Source: Anaerolineae bacterium
Lineage (GTDB): Bacteria > Chloroflexota > Anaerolineae > Anaerolineales > Anaerolineaceae
Length of the DNA stretch: 51,566 nucleotides
Direction: 5' to 3'
Assembly (NCBI GenBank): GCA_011176685.1
Contig: DUED01000004.1
Location: 1-51,566 of the forward strand
The position numbers and the translations under genes are program-made. Shown here in pieces: positions 1 through 6,648 of this stretch. Numbering within the stretch: the first letter of the stretch is position 1; each line of letters starts with the position of its first letter. The notes beneath the pieces are model-generated. The model was not told where the DNA came from and ran no database searches. It worked only from the letters and a program-made list of their open reading frames with translations.

Positions 1-108
1 GAAGAAATAAAAGGAGTCCAAAGAAAGCTAAATGATAGACCTCGAAAAGCTTTGGATTTTTTCAAACCTGATGAAGTCATTAATAATCTTGTTGCACTAA
101 AAGTTTGA
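1..108 (+). CDS. IS30-like transposase, C-terminal end (cut by window edge)
   Basis: An open frame enters from the left edge and stops with TGA at 106-108, giving the last 35 residues of a protein. It contains the LNDRPRK segment, followed by a short tail ending in VALKV. This matches the C-terminus of IS30-family DDE transposases, in which LNxRPRK lies just after the catalytic Glu helix and the last codons (often VAL-x-x) are encoded by the right inverted repeat. The rest of the gene and the left inverted repeat lie outside the window, so whether the element is intact cannot be judged. It sits next to a PTS EIIA gene, which suggests a mobile or rearranged context. Confidence 0.6.
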   Translation, partial: EEIKGVQRKLNDRPRKALDFFKPDEVINNLVALKV

Positions 109-234
109 AACCACATATGATAAAATCTTTTTGAATTAGGCAAGTAGTTTTTAAGACAATGTCGAAATCTAATATATCCAGAGCCACTAGCAACAAGTAG
201 AATCATGTACTACTCTTTTTCCTCTATCAACGAA

Positions 235-708
235 TTAATTATTGAGTTTTAATAAATCCCCTGCTAAATCAAGTAAATCTTGAATTTCTTTTAAACTTTT
301 AGCATATTTGATTTTTTCGAAGTATTGTTTTTCTGAACATAAAGTGGCTACCTGTCTTAAAGCTTCAATATGTTCATTCTTGTCTTTGGCAGCCATACAG
401 AACACAACATAAACGGGATCATTGAATTCATTGCCGAATTCAACTGGCTCTTCAAGAGTGAGCAAGCTAAACCAGGACTTCTTCACACCTTCCTCTGGAC
501 GGGCGTGAGGTAAAGCTAATCCTGGAGCTATCACGATATAAGGACCTAATTCTTCTACAGAATGTATCATTGCATCAATATATTTTGGCTCGCAAGCGTC
601 AATCTTAACCAACATATTTCCACCAACACGCACAGCTTCCTTCCAATCAGATACTTTATACTGTAGTTTCACTGTGTTTTCATTTAGCATATCTTTCAAG
701 TCAAGCAT
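235..708 (-). CDS. PTS EIIA component, mannitol/fructose/ascorbate (EIIA-2) type
   Basis: A 157-residue cytoplasmic phosphocarrier of the PTS EIIA type 2 family. Such proteins receive phosphate from HPr on a histidine and pass it to an EIIB. The phosphorylated His is most likely H68 in the APGLALPHARPE segment; the PHARPE context is typical of UlaC/SgaA-like (ascorbate) and related EIIA proteins, and the length is usual for a stand-alone domain. No EIIB or EIIC gene is next to it, so its partner is outside the window or is the galactitol-type system at 28-32 kb. It lies beside the end of an IS30-like transposase, and the sugar cannot be told from this gene alone. Confidence 0.85.
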   Translation of the reverse strand: MLDLKDMLNENTVKLQYKVSDWKEAVRVGGNMLVKIDACEPKYIDAMIHSVEELGPYIVIAPGLALPHARPEEGVKKSWFSLLTLEEPVEFGNEFNDPVYVVFCMAAKDKNEHIEALRQVATLCSEKQYFEKIKYAKSLKEIQDLLDLAGDLLKLNN

Positions 709-792
709 ATTTACCTCTCTGTTCTTATTTACTGATTAGGTAATTTCTTCTTCCAAAAAATAATTAAGGCACTCAATGGAGGAGAATTTCAT

Positions 793-1989
793 TTATATTA
801 GACTTATCGGGACCGGGATAAATGTCAGGATGAAAACAACAATTGCCAATACCCCTAGCCATTGTCTTTTTTTATCCACCCGGGTGATTTGATCCAGTGG
901 TTCAGCATGTGTTCTGCCGAACATGAAAATCAAGACTGCCCATAACCACCACGTGTTCAAGAAAAACCCCAGTAAGGCCAATCCGCCCAGAATAAACGGT
1001 AATATGGCCTTGGCGGCTTTTTTCCCAAACAGCGCATAAAAGATATGCCCTCCGTCAAGCTGACCTGCTGGAATGAGGTTCATGGTGGTTACCAGCAGAC
1101 CTGCCCATCCAGCCCATGCAACCTGGTGCAGCATTACATCTGTGCCGCCCCAGGGAAAGGGATGTGCGGTGAAGAAAAATTGCAGCCAGTAGAAGACCAA
1201 TGAGATACCGGATAGATTTACCGGCTCAGGCAGTAGCTTGCCGAATGTGGCATATTTTAGCAAGAGATAGAGGATGGAATTTCCCTCCATTTGCAAACTG
1301 AAGCTCTCCTGGGGCGCGAGTGGCAGGTTGTTAAGTGGGGAAAGCCGTAATCCAATGAGCAGTACAATGATCGAAAGTACTAATCCGCATAGTGGGCCTG
1401 TGACCGCTAGGTCGAATAACTGGCGTTTGTTCTTTGGTATAGAACGCATATTGATAAAGGCGCCCATTGTACCAAAAACGCTGAAGGGGAAGGGGATGAA
1501 ATACGGCAGTGTGACTTGTAATCCATGTCTGCGTCCGGCGAAATAATGGCCGAATTCATGGGCTGCTAAAATTGTCAGCAGGGAGACGGCAAAAGGCCAA
1601 CCATTCTTGATCAGCTCCAGCGCAATTAGCCAGCCGTTGGAAGGCAGCTCGCTTTCAATACCATATAATCCACCAGTTAACAGCACACTGAGCAGTGTGA
1701 GGAAAAACAAAATCAGGTTGGTTTGTGGTTTGGTTGATTTTGGCTGTGGCAAGTCAGGAATCAAAATGATAATTTGCACTTCATCTATTTCGCGGAAAAG
1801 CGGCAGCAGTTTATGCGATTTGAGTTTTTTCTCCAATCCGGCGTAAGCTTTTGCCGAATTCTTTTGTTTCAGCTTCCCGCGATAACGTACGATAAAATGC
1901 TGCTTCGAATTTCCGTAAGTGATATCTTTAATTTTAAAAATGTTTTCTATTGTTTCTTGTATTGCTTCAAAATCGTAATTGTCTGTCAT
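793..1989 (-). CDS. Site-2-protease-like M50 membrane metalloprotease
   Basis: A 398-residue polytopic membrane protein. After a soluble N-terminal domain of about 90 residues come several hydrophobic segments. The zinc-binding HEFGH motif is at 144-148 and the third ligand motif LDGG at 311-314, preceded by NLIPAGQ, together defining an M50 (S2P) active site inside the membrane. The N-terminal soluble domain and the GTMGAFI segment resemble the EGY/bacterial EGY-like branch rather than SpoIVFB or RseP; no PDZ domain is seen. Members cleave membrane-bound substrates, often to release regulators. The gene stands alone, with only intergenic DNA before tRNA-Sec, so no substrate is suggested. Confidence 0.9.
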   Translation of the reverse strand: MTDNYDFEAIQETIENIFKIKDITYGNSKQHFIVRYRGKLKQKNSAKAYAGLEKKLKSHKLLPLFREIDEVQIIILIPDLPQPKSTKPQTNLILFFLTLLSVLLTGGLYGIESELPSNGWLIALELIKNGWPFAVSLLTILAAHEFGHYFAGRRHGLQVTLPYFIPFPFSVFGTMGAFINMRSIPKNKRQLFDLAVTGPLCGLVLSIIVLLIGLRLSPLNNLPLAPQESFSLQMEGNSILYLLLKYATFGKLLPEPVNLSGISLVFYWLQFFFTAHPFPWGGTDVMLHQVAWAGWAGLLVTTMNLIPAGQLDGGHIFYALFGKKAAKAILPFILGGLALLGFFLNTWWLWAVLIFMFGRTHAEPLDQITRVDKKRQWLGVLAIVVFILTFIPVPISLI

Positions 1990-2226
1990 GTTAAATTTAT
2001 TTTCAATGAAGGGATAGTATCTATTGTAAGCGATACGATTTTACTCGATGTTAATTCCAAATTGAATAGAACCCTTCTGATTTATGATGAAGTCTAAATT
2101 CACCTGATTGATAATTAATAAATAGGTTGAGTCTGGCACAAGATATTTTACTTGGATAATGATTTTTCTAGAAATGATAATAATGTGGTAAAAGCGTTGC
2201 TTTTTGTGAAATATACGCAATTTGAG

Positions 2227-2320
2227 CGGGAATGGATGGGAGTCGAACCCACCGCGGCCTGCCTGACAGCCCGCCACCGGTTTTGAAGACCGAGGAGTCC
2301 ACCGGGACCCTTCCATCCCC
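2227..2320 (-). tRNA. selC: tRNA-Sec (anticodon UCA)
   Basis: On the minus strand 94 bases fold as a selenocysteine tRNA. There is an 8-bp acceptor stem (2313-2320 with 2228-2235), a 6-bp D stem, an anticodon loop CTTCAAA with anticodon TCA, a long variable arm closed by GC-rich pairs, and a T arm with GTTCGACTC. The 8-bp acceptor, 6-bp D stem and long arm are the hallmarks that separate tRNA-Sec from other tRNAs. The discriminator is G and CCA is not encoded. It reads in-frame UGA as Sec when SelB and a SECIS element are present. No selA, selB or selD is in this window. Confidence 0.95.
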
Positions 2321-2410
2321 ACCCATAGCATAATCGAGAGCGGCAGCTTTGTAAAGAAACTCTTTCATTTAGTGGTTGAGAATGGGAAAGATTTCATTAA
2401 TAAGAGGATT

Positions 2411-3073
2411 TTAATTGATCATCATCCAATCTTTGGAAAGTAGAGGATATGGGTTTAAAGGTCTTTGCATGGTTATGCGTTTGATGCCTTGTACCTGTTG
2501 CAAGATTGCGCCCTGGCTGACTGTGCGCATCACAGCGTTGGGGTTGACGATTTCCACTCCCGCCAGTAAAGAAACTCTATAATCGAACAGAATAGGTGAC
2601 ATGGGGGTGGAGGTGCCAAACATCATTACAAAGGCATTTTCCCTGCACAAAGTCAAAAGATTTACTATAGTGTGGTTAATCATTGTGTTGCTGGTGAGAG
2701 CGACGATATCAGATTGCGGGATACGCTTGTACGCATGGTCGGCTGAATAATCTCTCCCACTTGGGAAAAGCTCGAGAACCCTTAAATCTTGCGCTGCTTT
2801 TTTAAGCTCAGGGATGAAGGGGAAGTGACCTACTAGTGTAATTGTCTTGCCTGATCCTTTCTTGATCAAAACTTCTATTGCGCTTAATTCCTGGATTTTG
2901 CTTCCCTTGATTGAGAGAGCGGAGTTGATAGCTGCCAGACCGATACTGGCTTCAAGAGGGTTATCCGATCTGGTAAAAGATGCTAATTCTTGAGCGCTTT
3001 TTTGCGTAAGTTCTCCCACATAGTGCACTTGCTCTTCGCCATGCGGCTTGTTGCCGACAACAGTTGATGCCAT
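2411..3073 (-). CDS. DUF364 (Rossmann-like, putative metal-chelation) protein, translatable 3' part of an interrupted gene
   Basis: From the ATG at 3073 this encodes 220 residues covering the end of a DUF4213 domain and a full DUF364 (PF04016) domain. Recognisable parts are SDNPLEASIGLAAINSAL near residues 36-53, a TLVGHFPF strand-loop near residue 80, SDIVALTSNTMIN near 122, and FGTSTPMSP near 153. The family is described as a putative heavy-metal chelator with PLP-like or Rossmann folds; its function is unproven. Homology continues upstream of this ATG in the same frame but is cut by a TAG (see the next entry). Translation could restart here, since the ATG follows the conserved HHCG segment, but no convincing ribosome site is seen. 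Expression is therefore uncertain. Confidence 0.75.
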   Translation of the reverse strand: MASTVVGNKPHGEEQVHYVGELTQKSAQELASFTRSDNPLEASIGLAAINSALSIKGSKIQELSAIEVLIKKGSGKTITLVGHFPFIPELKKAAQDLRVLELFPSGRDYSADHAYKRIPQSDIVALTSNTMINHTIVNLLTLCRENAFVMMFGTSTPMSPILFDYRVSLLAGVEIVNPNAVMRTVSQGAILQQVQGIKRITMQRPLNPYPLLSKDWMMIN

Positions 3074-3178
3074 GCCGCAATGATGGCTCTCGACAACAGT
3101 CTAATATACGCCAACTAGGACTGAATTGACTTGGATATCTTGAGGAATAGTCTGGATTAAGTCCTCAATTATTTTCAT
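3074..3178 (-). pseudogene. 5' part of the DUF4213/DUF364 gene, separated by an in-frame amber codon
   Basis: An ATG at 3178 opens a frame that runs without shift into the DUF364 gene ending at 2411 (256 codons in all) except for TAG at 3103-3101, codon 26. The residues around it read VLVGVY, stop, TVVESHHCGMAST. DUF4213 proteins have a conserved VGxxWT then V-E-S-x-x-C-G-x-A-S-T at this place, so the stop falls where Trp (TGG) is normally found, one base change away. This is either a nonsense mutation, a sequencing error, or translational readthrough. Sec is not the explanation because the codon is UAG. Confidence 0.75.
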
Positions 3179-3194
3179 TTTGATTTGTATTACA

Positions 3195-3232
3195 TTAAAA
3201 AAGAGAACCTCCTGATTTTTCCAGGAGGTTCT
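3195..3232 (-). terminator. Rho-independent terminator of the OsmC-like gene
   Basis: An 11-bp perfect stem (3204-3214 with 3222-3232) closes a 7-base loop. Read on the minus strand it is followed by one C and six Ts. It starts about 10 bases after the stop codon of the minus-strand OsmC-like gene. Confidence 0.9.
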
Positions 3233-3241
3233 TCTTGGATC

Positions 3242-3679
3242 TTATTCCGGTATGAATTCAACTGGAGTGACATTCATAAGGTTATCTGAAACTGGGCAGC
3301 GTCGGTCAATTTCCTCTATGAATTTTTCCTTTTCTTCTTTAGAGAGGTCAGCATCTATATTAATGTGAACTTTAATGCCCTTAAATCCTGCTCGCTCGCT
3401 TGTGTCCTTGCCCATCAGTACATCCAGATTTAAGTCGCCCTCAATAGTTGTCTCAATGCCGCGTAGATTGATACGCTGCTGCTTAGCGACAATTTTTGCG
3501 ATAGTGCCAAGGCAGCCGCCTAGAGCGATGAACACATAAGCCAATGGGGATGGACCTTTATCTGTTCCACCACCTGCTTCGGGTTGATCTACATAAGTAA
3601 TATGTTTGCCTGCTTTGGTTTCAATTAGGAAACCATCTAATCCTTTCGCTGTGACTTTAACTGTTTCTATTTTTGCCAT
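3242..3679 (-). CDS. OsmC/Ohr-family peroxiredoxin-like protein
   Basis: A 145-residue cytoplasmic protein of the OsmC/Ohr family, which reduces organic hydroperoxides with a thiol pair. The two conserved cysteines are present: C56 in the ALGGCLG motif at the start of the central helix, and C128 in RRCPVSDNL. The N-terminal GPSPLAYVFIALGGC run is typical of the YhfA/OsmC-like branch rather than of classic Ohr. It is a single-gene unit with its own terminator downstream, divergent from the PadR-led cluster. The start has an AGAGGAGTGG-type ribosome site upstream. Confidence 0.9.
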   Translation of the reverse strand: MAKIETVKVTAKGLDGFLIETKAGKHITYVDQPEAGGGTDKGPSPLAYVFIALGGCLGTIAKIVAKQQRINLRGIETTIEGDLNLDVLMGKDTSERAGFKGIKVHINIDADLSKEEKEKFIEEIDRRCPVSDNLMNVTPVEFIPE

Positions 3680-3715
3680 GATTTTATACTTCCACTCCTC
3701 TTCTATTTATTATAG

Positions 3716-3740
3716 TCACATATTCTAATGATATATGTGA
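3716..3740. promoter_or_regulatory. Inverted repeat between the OsmC-like and padR genes, possible operator
   Basis: Perfect 8-base arms TCACATAT and ATATGTGA are separated by 9 bases in the divergent intergenic region. PadR-family regulators usually bind ACAT/ATGT-type palindromes near their own promoter, and the inner ACAT...ATGT pattern fits. That assignment is inference; the site lies closer to the OsmC-like gene. Confidence 0.4.
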
Positions 3741-3848
3741 AATTAGCAAATAGGTCAATTGGCATGATTTTGATAGATGAATTTATTAAATGGAATATTC
3801 ACTTTTTATTTGCCGACTACTGTAAATATGCTATAGACAAATAGACTA

Positions 3849-3877
3849 TTGACAAAATGCTAATAGTGTGTTTTAAT
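3849..3877 (+). promoter_or_regulatory. Sigma-70-type promoter of padR
   Basis: TTGACA at 3849-3854, a 17-base spacer, then TTTAAT at 3872-3877, matching the consensus in 11 of 12 positions. It lies 22 bases before the ATG at 3899, which supports that start over the more upstream in-frame ATG at 3857, since the latter falls inside the promoter. Confidence 0.7.
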
Positions 3878-3898
3878 ATTTTCTATCAGGATATAAGT

Positions 3899-4267
3899 AT
3901 GAGAAGACATCGAGGTCAACGAGGTAGGGGCTATAGAGCCAGAATGCTGGAACCAGCCTTGCTTCTGTTAATGCAACATGGTCCGGCTCATGGCTATACC
4001 TTGCTGAATCAGATTGAGGAGTTTGGGTTCAGAAACATCGATCCCAGTCTGGTTTACCGTGCGATGCGCCAGATGGAAGTACAAGGACTGGTTACTTCTG
4101 CTTGGGATGATACTGAGACACAAGGACCTCCCCGCCGTGTGTATCACCTAACTTCCTCTGGGAATGATGTGTTAGATAAATATATTGGAGAGCTAAAAGG
4201 AACACGGGGAATGATTGACCGCATATTGGATGCTTATAATAAGCATACGAGTGGTAGCAAAGGTTAA
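3899..4267 (+). CDS. PadR-family transcriptional regulator
   Basis: 122 residues with the PadR winged-helix fold: an Arg-rich N-terminus, LEPALLLLMQHGPAHGYTLLNQI (the usual HGY-x-L motif of helix 2), DPSLVYRAMRQMEVQGLV (recognition helix), and a wing ending in RRVYHLTSSG. A short C-terminal dimerisation helix follows. The start at 3899 is preferred because a promoter and an AGGA ribosome site precede it. It is the first gene of a run of seven same-strand genes, so it probably controls them and itself. PadR proteins sense phenolics or many other ligands; the ligand here is unknown. Confidence 0.9.
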   Translation: MRRHRGQRGRGYRARMLEPALLLLMQHGPAHGYTLLNQIEEFGFRNIDPSLVYRAMRQMEVQGLVTSAWDDTETQGPPRRVYHLTSSGNDVLDKYIGELKGTRGMIDRILDAYNKHTSGSKG

Positions 4268-4310
4268 TTTCACAATGACACTATATTATAAGGAAAGGAG
4301 GTAAAAGGAA

Positions 4311-4640
4311 ATGCCAGCTGGTGATAGAACAGGTCCGTCTGGAAAAGGGCCGATGACAGGTCGTCAAGCAGGTTTCTGCTCTGGTTACACTGCACCAGGT
4401 TATGCAAATCCCATCGGTCGTGGCTTTGGAATGGGCCAAGGCCGTGGTAGGGGCGGAGGTTATGGATGGCGTAATCAATTTTTTGCAACTGGTCAACCGT
4501 TTTGGGCACGTTTTGGTTATGCACCTAACCCCCCTTCACCTGAGCAGGAAGCTGAAATGCTTCGTTCACAGGAAAAAGGGTTAAAGGAGCAGCTTGATGC
4601 GATTAATAAGCGACTGTCTGACCTTGAAAAAAAGGATTAA
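4311..4640 (+). CDS. DUF5320 family Gly/Arg-rich small protein
   Basis: 109 residues. The N-terminal half begins MPAGDRTGPSGKGPMTGR and continues into a GRGFGMGQGRGRGGGYG tract, both hallmarks of DUF5320 proteins found next to NifX-like and MinD-like genes in anaerobes. Residues from about 75 on form a charged coiled coil (EQEAEMLRSQEKGLKEQLDAI). There is one Cys, in GFCSGY. No catalytic motif is visible and the function is unknown; the flexible Gly-rich head and coiled-coil tail suggest an adaptor. A strong AAAGGAGGT ribosome site stands 8 bases before the ATG, implying high expression. Confidence 0.85.
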   Translation: MPAGDRTGPSGKGPMTGRQAGFCSGYTAPGYANPIGRGFGMGQGRGRGGGYGWRNQFFATGQPFWARFGYAPNPPSPEQEAEMLRSQEKGLKEQLDAINKRLSDLEKKD

Positions 4641-4664
4641 CTTTAAAGGTAAAAAGAAGTCAAT

Positions 4665-4691
4665 AGCGGATGGTTTTACAAACCATCCGCT
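4665..4691 (+). terminator. Strong intercistronic hairpin after the DUF5320 gene
   Basis: A perfect 12-bp stem (4665-4676 with 4680-4691) closes a 3-base loop, 25 bases after the stop codon. The following sequence is GTTTATTGATATT, a poor T run. It may be a partial terminator or a 3'-end stabiliser that raises DUF5320 mRNA over the downstream genes. Confidence 0.55.
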
Positions 4692-4757
4692 GTTTATTGA
4701 TATTTAATTGGAAGTTGAATTTAAATGGTATAAATTGGTCCTAATGGAGGTGGTATT

Positions 4758-5108
4758 TTGAAAATTGCTATCTCGACTGATGGTAAGGATCTTGAGTCTT
4801 CCACCAGTACAAGATTCGGACGTTGTTCTTTTTTTATTTTTGTTGATACTGATACTATGGATTTTTCGGCTCTTGCTAACCCTGCCAAGCAGGCATCAGG
4901 TGGGGCAGGAATACAGGCTGCTCAATTTGTTATGGACAATGGAGCGCAGGTGATCCTAACTGAGAAAGTTGGGCCTAATGCTTTACGTGTCCTTGAACAA
5001 GCAAATATTCATATCTTCATCTGTCATAATGGCAAAGTAAATCAAGCTGTGAAAATGTTTATAGATGAAGAATTGGAAAGTTACGATACAAAGAATCGCA
5101 GAAAATAA
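4758..5108 (+). CDS. NifX/NifB-type dinitrogenase iron-molybdenum cofactor family protein (first copy)
   Basis: 116 residues of the NifX/NafY/NifB C-terminal fold (PF02579). It starts MKIAISTDGKDLESSTSTRFGRCSFF, the strand and FGRC/S turn typical of stand-alone family members, followed by GGAGIQAAQFVMDNGAQVILTEKVGPNALRVL. In nitrogen fixers the domain binds FeMo-co precursors; stand-alone copies in non-fixers have unknown roles. C23 in FGRC could be a metal ligand. Translation starts at TTG, set by a GGAGGTGG ribosome site 6 bases upstream. It is the first of two related copies in the cluster. Confidence 0.88.
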   Translation: MKIAISTDGKDLESSTSTRFGRCSFFIFVDTDTMDFSALANPAKQASGGAGIQAAQFVMDNGAQVILTEKVGPNALRVLEQANIHIFICHNGKVNQAVKMFIDEELESYDTKNRRK

Positions 5109-5154
5109 TATATTGGAAAGTGAGTATTGGATATAAAGGGAATTTTTGCAAAGG

Positions 5155-5188
5155 GGTTCATTAACTATAGTAGTTAAAAGAATGAACC
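5155..5188 (+). other. Intercistronic inverted repeat between the two NifX-like genes
   Basis: Arms GGTTCATT (5155-5162) and AATGAACC (5181-5188) enclose an inner AACTA/TAGTT repeat, so the RNA would form a stacked hairpin just before the ribosome site of the next gene. There is no T run, so it is probably not a terminator; an RNA-processing or translational role is possible. Confidence 0.5.
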
Positions 5189-5215
5189 TGTAATTTATAA
5201 CAAGGAGGTTGAACA

Positions 5216-5584
5216 ATGCTAATTGCTGTTTCTTCGAATGATCAAGAGGAGTTAAAGGGTCAAGTTAGCGCACATTTCGGCCGCTGTCCTTACTATACGC
5301 TAATTGAAGTGCAGGGTCAGGAAATTCAAAAAGTTAAAGTAATTGAAAATCCTTATTTCAGGACCCATGAACCAGGGCAGATTCCCGGTTTTATGCGGGA
5401 TCAAGGAGTTAAAGTGATGCTTGCCGGCGGAATGGGTCGGCGTGCCGTTCAATATTTTAAACAATACGATATAGAAGTTTCTACTGGTGTATCTGGTAAG
5501 GTTGCTGATGTACTTGATCGGTATCTTAAGGAAGGTTCAACCGGCGCAGCGCCATGTAAAGAGAGTCTATCTCATGCAGAGTAA
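5216..5584 (+). CDS. NifX/NifB-type dinitrogenase iron-molybdenum cofactor family protein (second copy)
   Basis: 122 residues with the same fold as the preceding copy. Visible parts are MLIAVSSNDQEELKGQVSAHFGRCPYY, then GQIPGFMRDQGVKVMLAGGMGRRAVQYF, where the G-G-M-G-x-x-A motif is the usual cofactor-facing loop. Cys residues are C24 in FGRC and C114 near the tail. The pair differ clearly in sequence, so this is not a recent duplication. An AAGGAGGTTG ribosome site precedes the ATG. A role in handling an iron-sulfur or metal cluster with the two downstream ATPases is inferred from gene order. Confidence 0.88.
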   Translation: MLIAVSSNDQEELKGQVSAHFGRCPYYTLIEVQGQEIQKVKVIENPYFRTHEPGQIPGFMRDQGVKVMLAGGMGRRAVQYFKQYDIEVSTGVSGKVADVLDRYLKEGSTGAAPCKESLSHAE

Positions 5585-5733
5585 GTTCATTAATTTTTCT
5601 GAACAGGAAATAATTTCAGTGTGATCTAGTACCATTAATTACCAATTAGCAAACTTTAGCATATGATAAAGTTCTAATTTACGCTATTCAGATTATTAAG
5701 TCCTTTTGGGGTTGAAGATAAATTAAAAAAAAT

Positions 5734-6648
5734 ATGATCATCACCATTGCAAGTGGAAAGGGAGGTACAGGGAAAACTTTTGTTGCAGTCAACCTGGCGG
5801 TGAGTCTTTTTTCTTATGAGCAAAGTGGGGAAATCCAACCATTAACATTTCTTGATTGTGATGTGGAAGCGCCCAATGCTGCCCTTTTCCTTCAGCCAAA
5901 AATATATCGTAAGAAGAATGTTGAGCAGTATTTTCCTCTCATTGATTTTGAGACTTGCACTGGGTGTGGTAAATGTGCACAAGTATGCCAATATCATGCC
6001 ATGGCAATTATTAATCAGAAAGCATTTGTTTTTAAAGATATATGTCATGCTTGTGGGAGTTGTGGTCTAATTTGTCCTGAACAAGCCATTCATGATACGC
6101 CTGATAAAGTGGGGATTGTGGAGCGTGGATCTGTGCGGGGGATGGAATTTGCAAACGGGATGTTAGATATAGGAAAATTGTCGCCGGTACCGGTAATACA
6201 AGAATTGAAAAAATGGATGCAAGGGGCTCTTCAGGGAGAAGGAACCGTAATAATAGATGCCCCGCCAGGCGCTTCGTGTCCAGTGGTGGAAAGTATGCGT
6301 GGTGCGGATTTTGTGTTGTTAGTTACAGAACCGACCCCATTTGGCTTACATGACCTGAAAGCAGCCGTAATAATAGCCAAAGATGAGCTTAATTTGCCTG
6401 TAGGAGTTGTAATAAATCGAGATGGTATCGGAGATACAGGTGTAAAAGAATATTGCCAATCCAATAAAATTCCAATTCTGCTGAAAATTCCATTTGATCG
6501 CAAAATCGCTGAAATTTATTCTGGTGGAAAAATTTTGGTTGAGATTATTCCAGAATATAAAATAGAATTTCAGAATTTATTTATAAAAATTCAGAGGGTA
6601 ATGAAGAGACAACAGGCGTTTTCTAATGAAGAAGATAGTTATTCTTAG
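5734..6648 (+). CDS. MinD/Mrp-type P-loop ATPase with inserted 2x[4Fe-4S] ferredoxin domain (first copy)
   Basis: 304 residues. A deviant Walker A GKGGTGKT is at 8-15, a switch Asp run FLDCDVEAPN near 39, and the Walker B-like IIDAPPGASCP near 174. A bacterial ferredoxin domain is inserted after the first third: C75, C78, C81, C85 and C104, C107, C110, C114, two CxxCxxCxxxC/P clusters. Such ATPases (CobQ/MinD family, often mis-named nitrogenase-like) probably couple ATP hydrolysis to moving an Fe-S or metal cluster, as in Mrp/Nbp35. It overlaps the next gene by 23 bases, so the two are translated together and probably form a heterodimer (inference). Confidence 0.9.
   Translation: MIITIASGKGGTGKTFVAVNLAVSLFSYEQSGEIQPLTFLDCDVEAPNAALFLQPKIYRKKNVEQYFPLIDFETCTGCGKCAQVCQYHAMAIINQKAFVFKDICHACGSCGLICPEQAIHDTPDKVGIVERGSVRGMEFANGMLDIGKLSPVPVIQELKKWMQGALQGEGTVIIDAPPGASCPVVESMRGADFVLLVTEPTPFGLHDLKAAVIIAKDELNLPVGVVINRDGIGDTGVKEYCQSNKIPILLKIPFDRKIAEIYSGGKILVEIIPEYKIEFQNLFIKIQRVMKRQQAFSNEEDSYS

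Noticed and set aside
2041-2368. Open frames of 66-96 codons on the minus strand over the tRNA-Sec gene
   Set aside because: They translate through the tRNA and have no ribosome site or family resemblance.
3857-3898. Earlier ATG for the PadR gene
   Set aside because: It lies within the predicted promoter and adds a hydrophobic tail atypical for PadR proteins.
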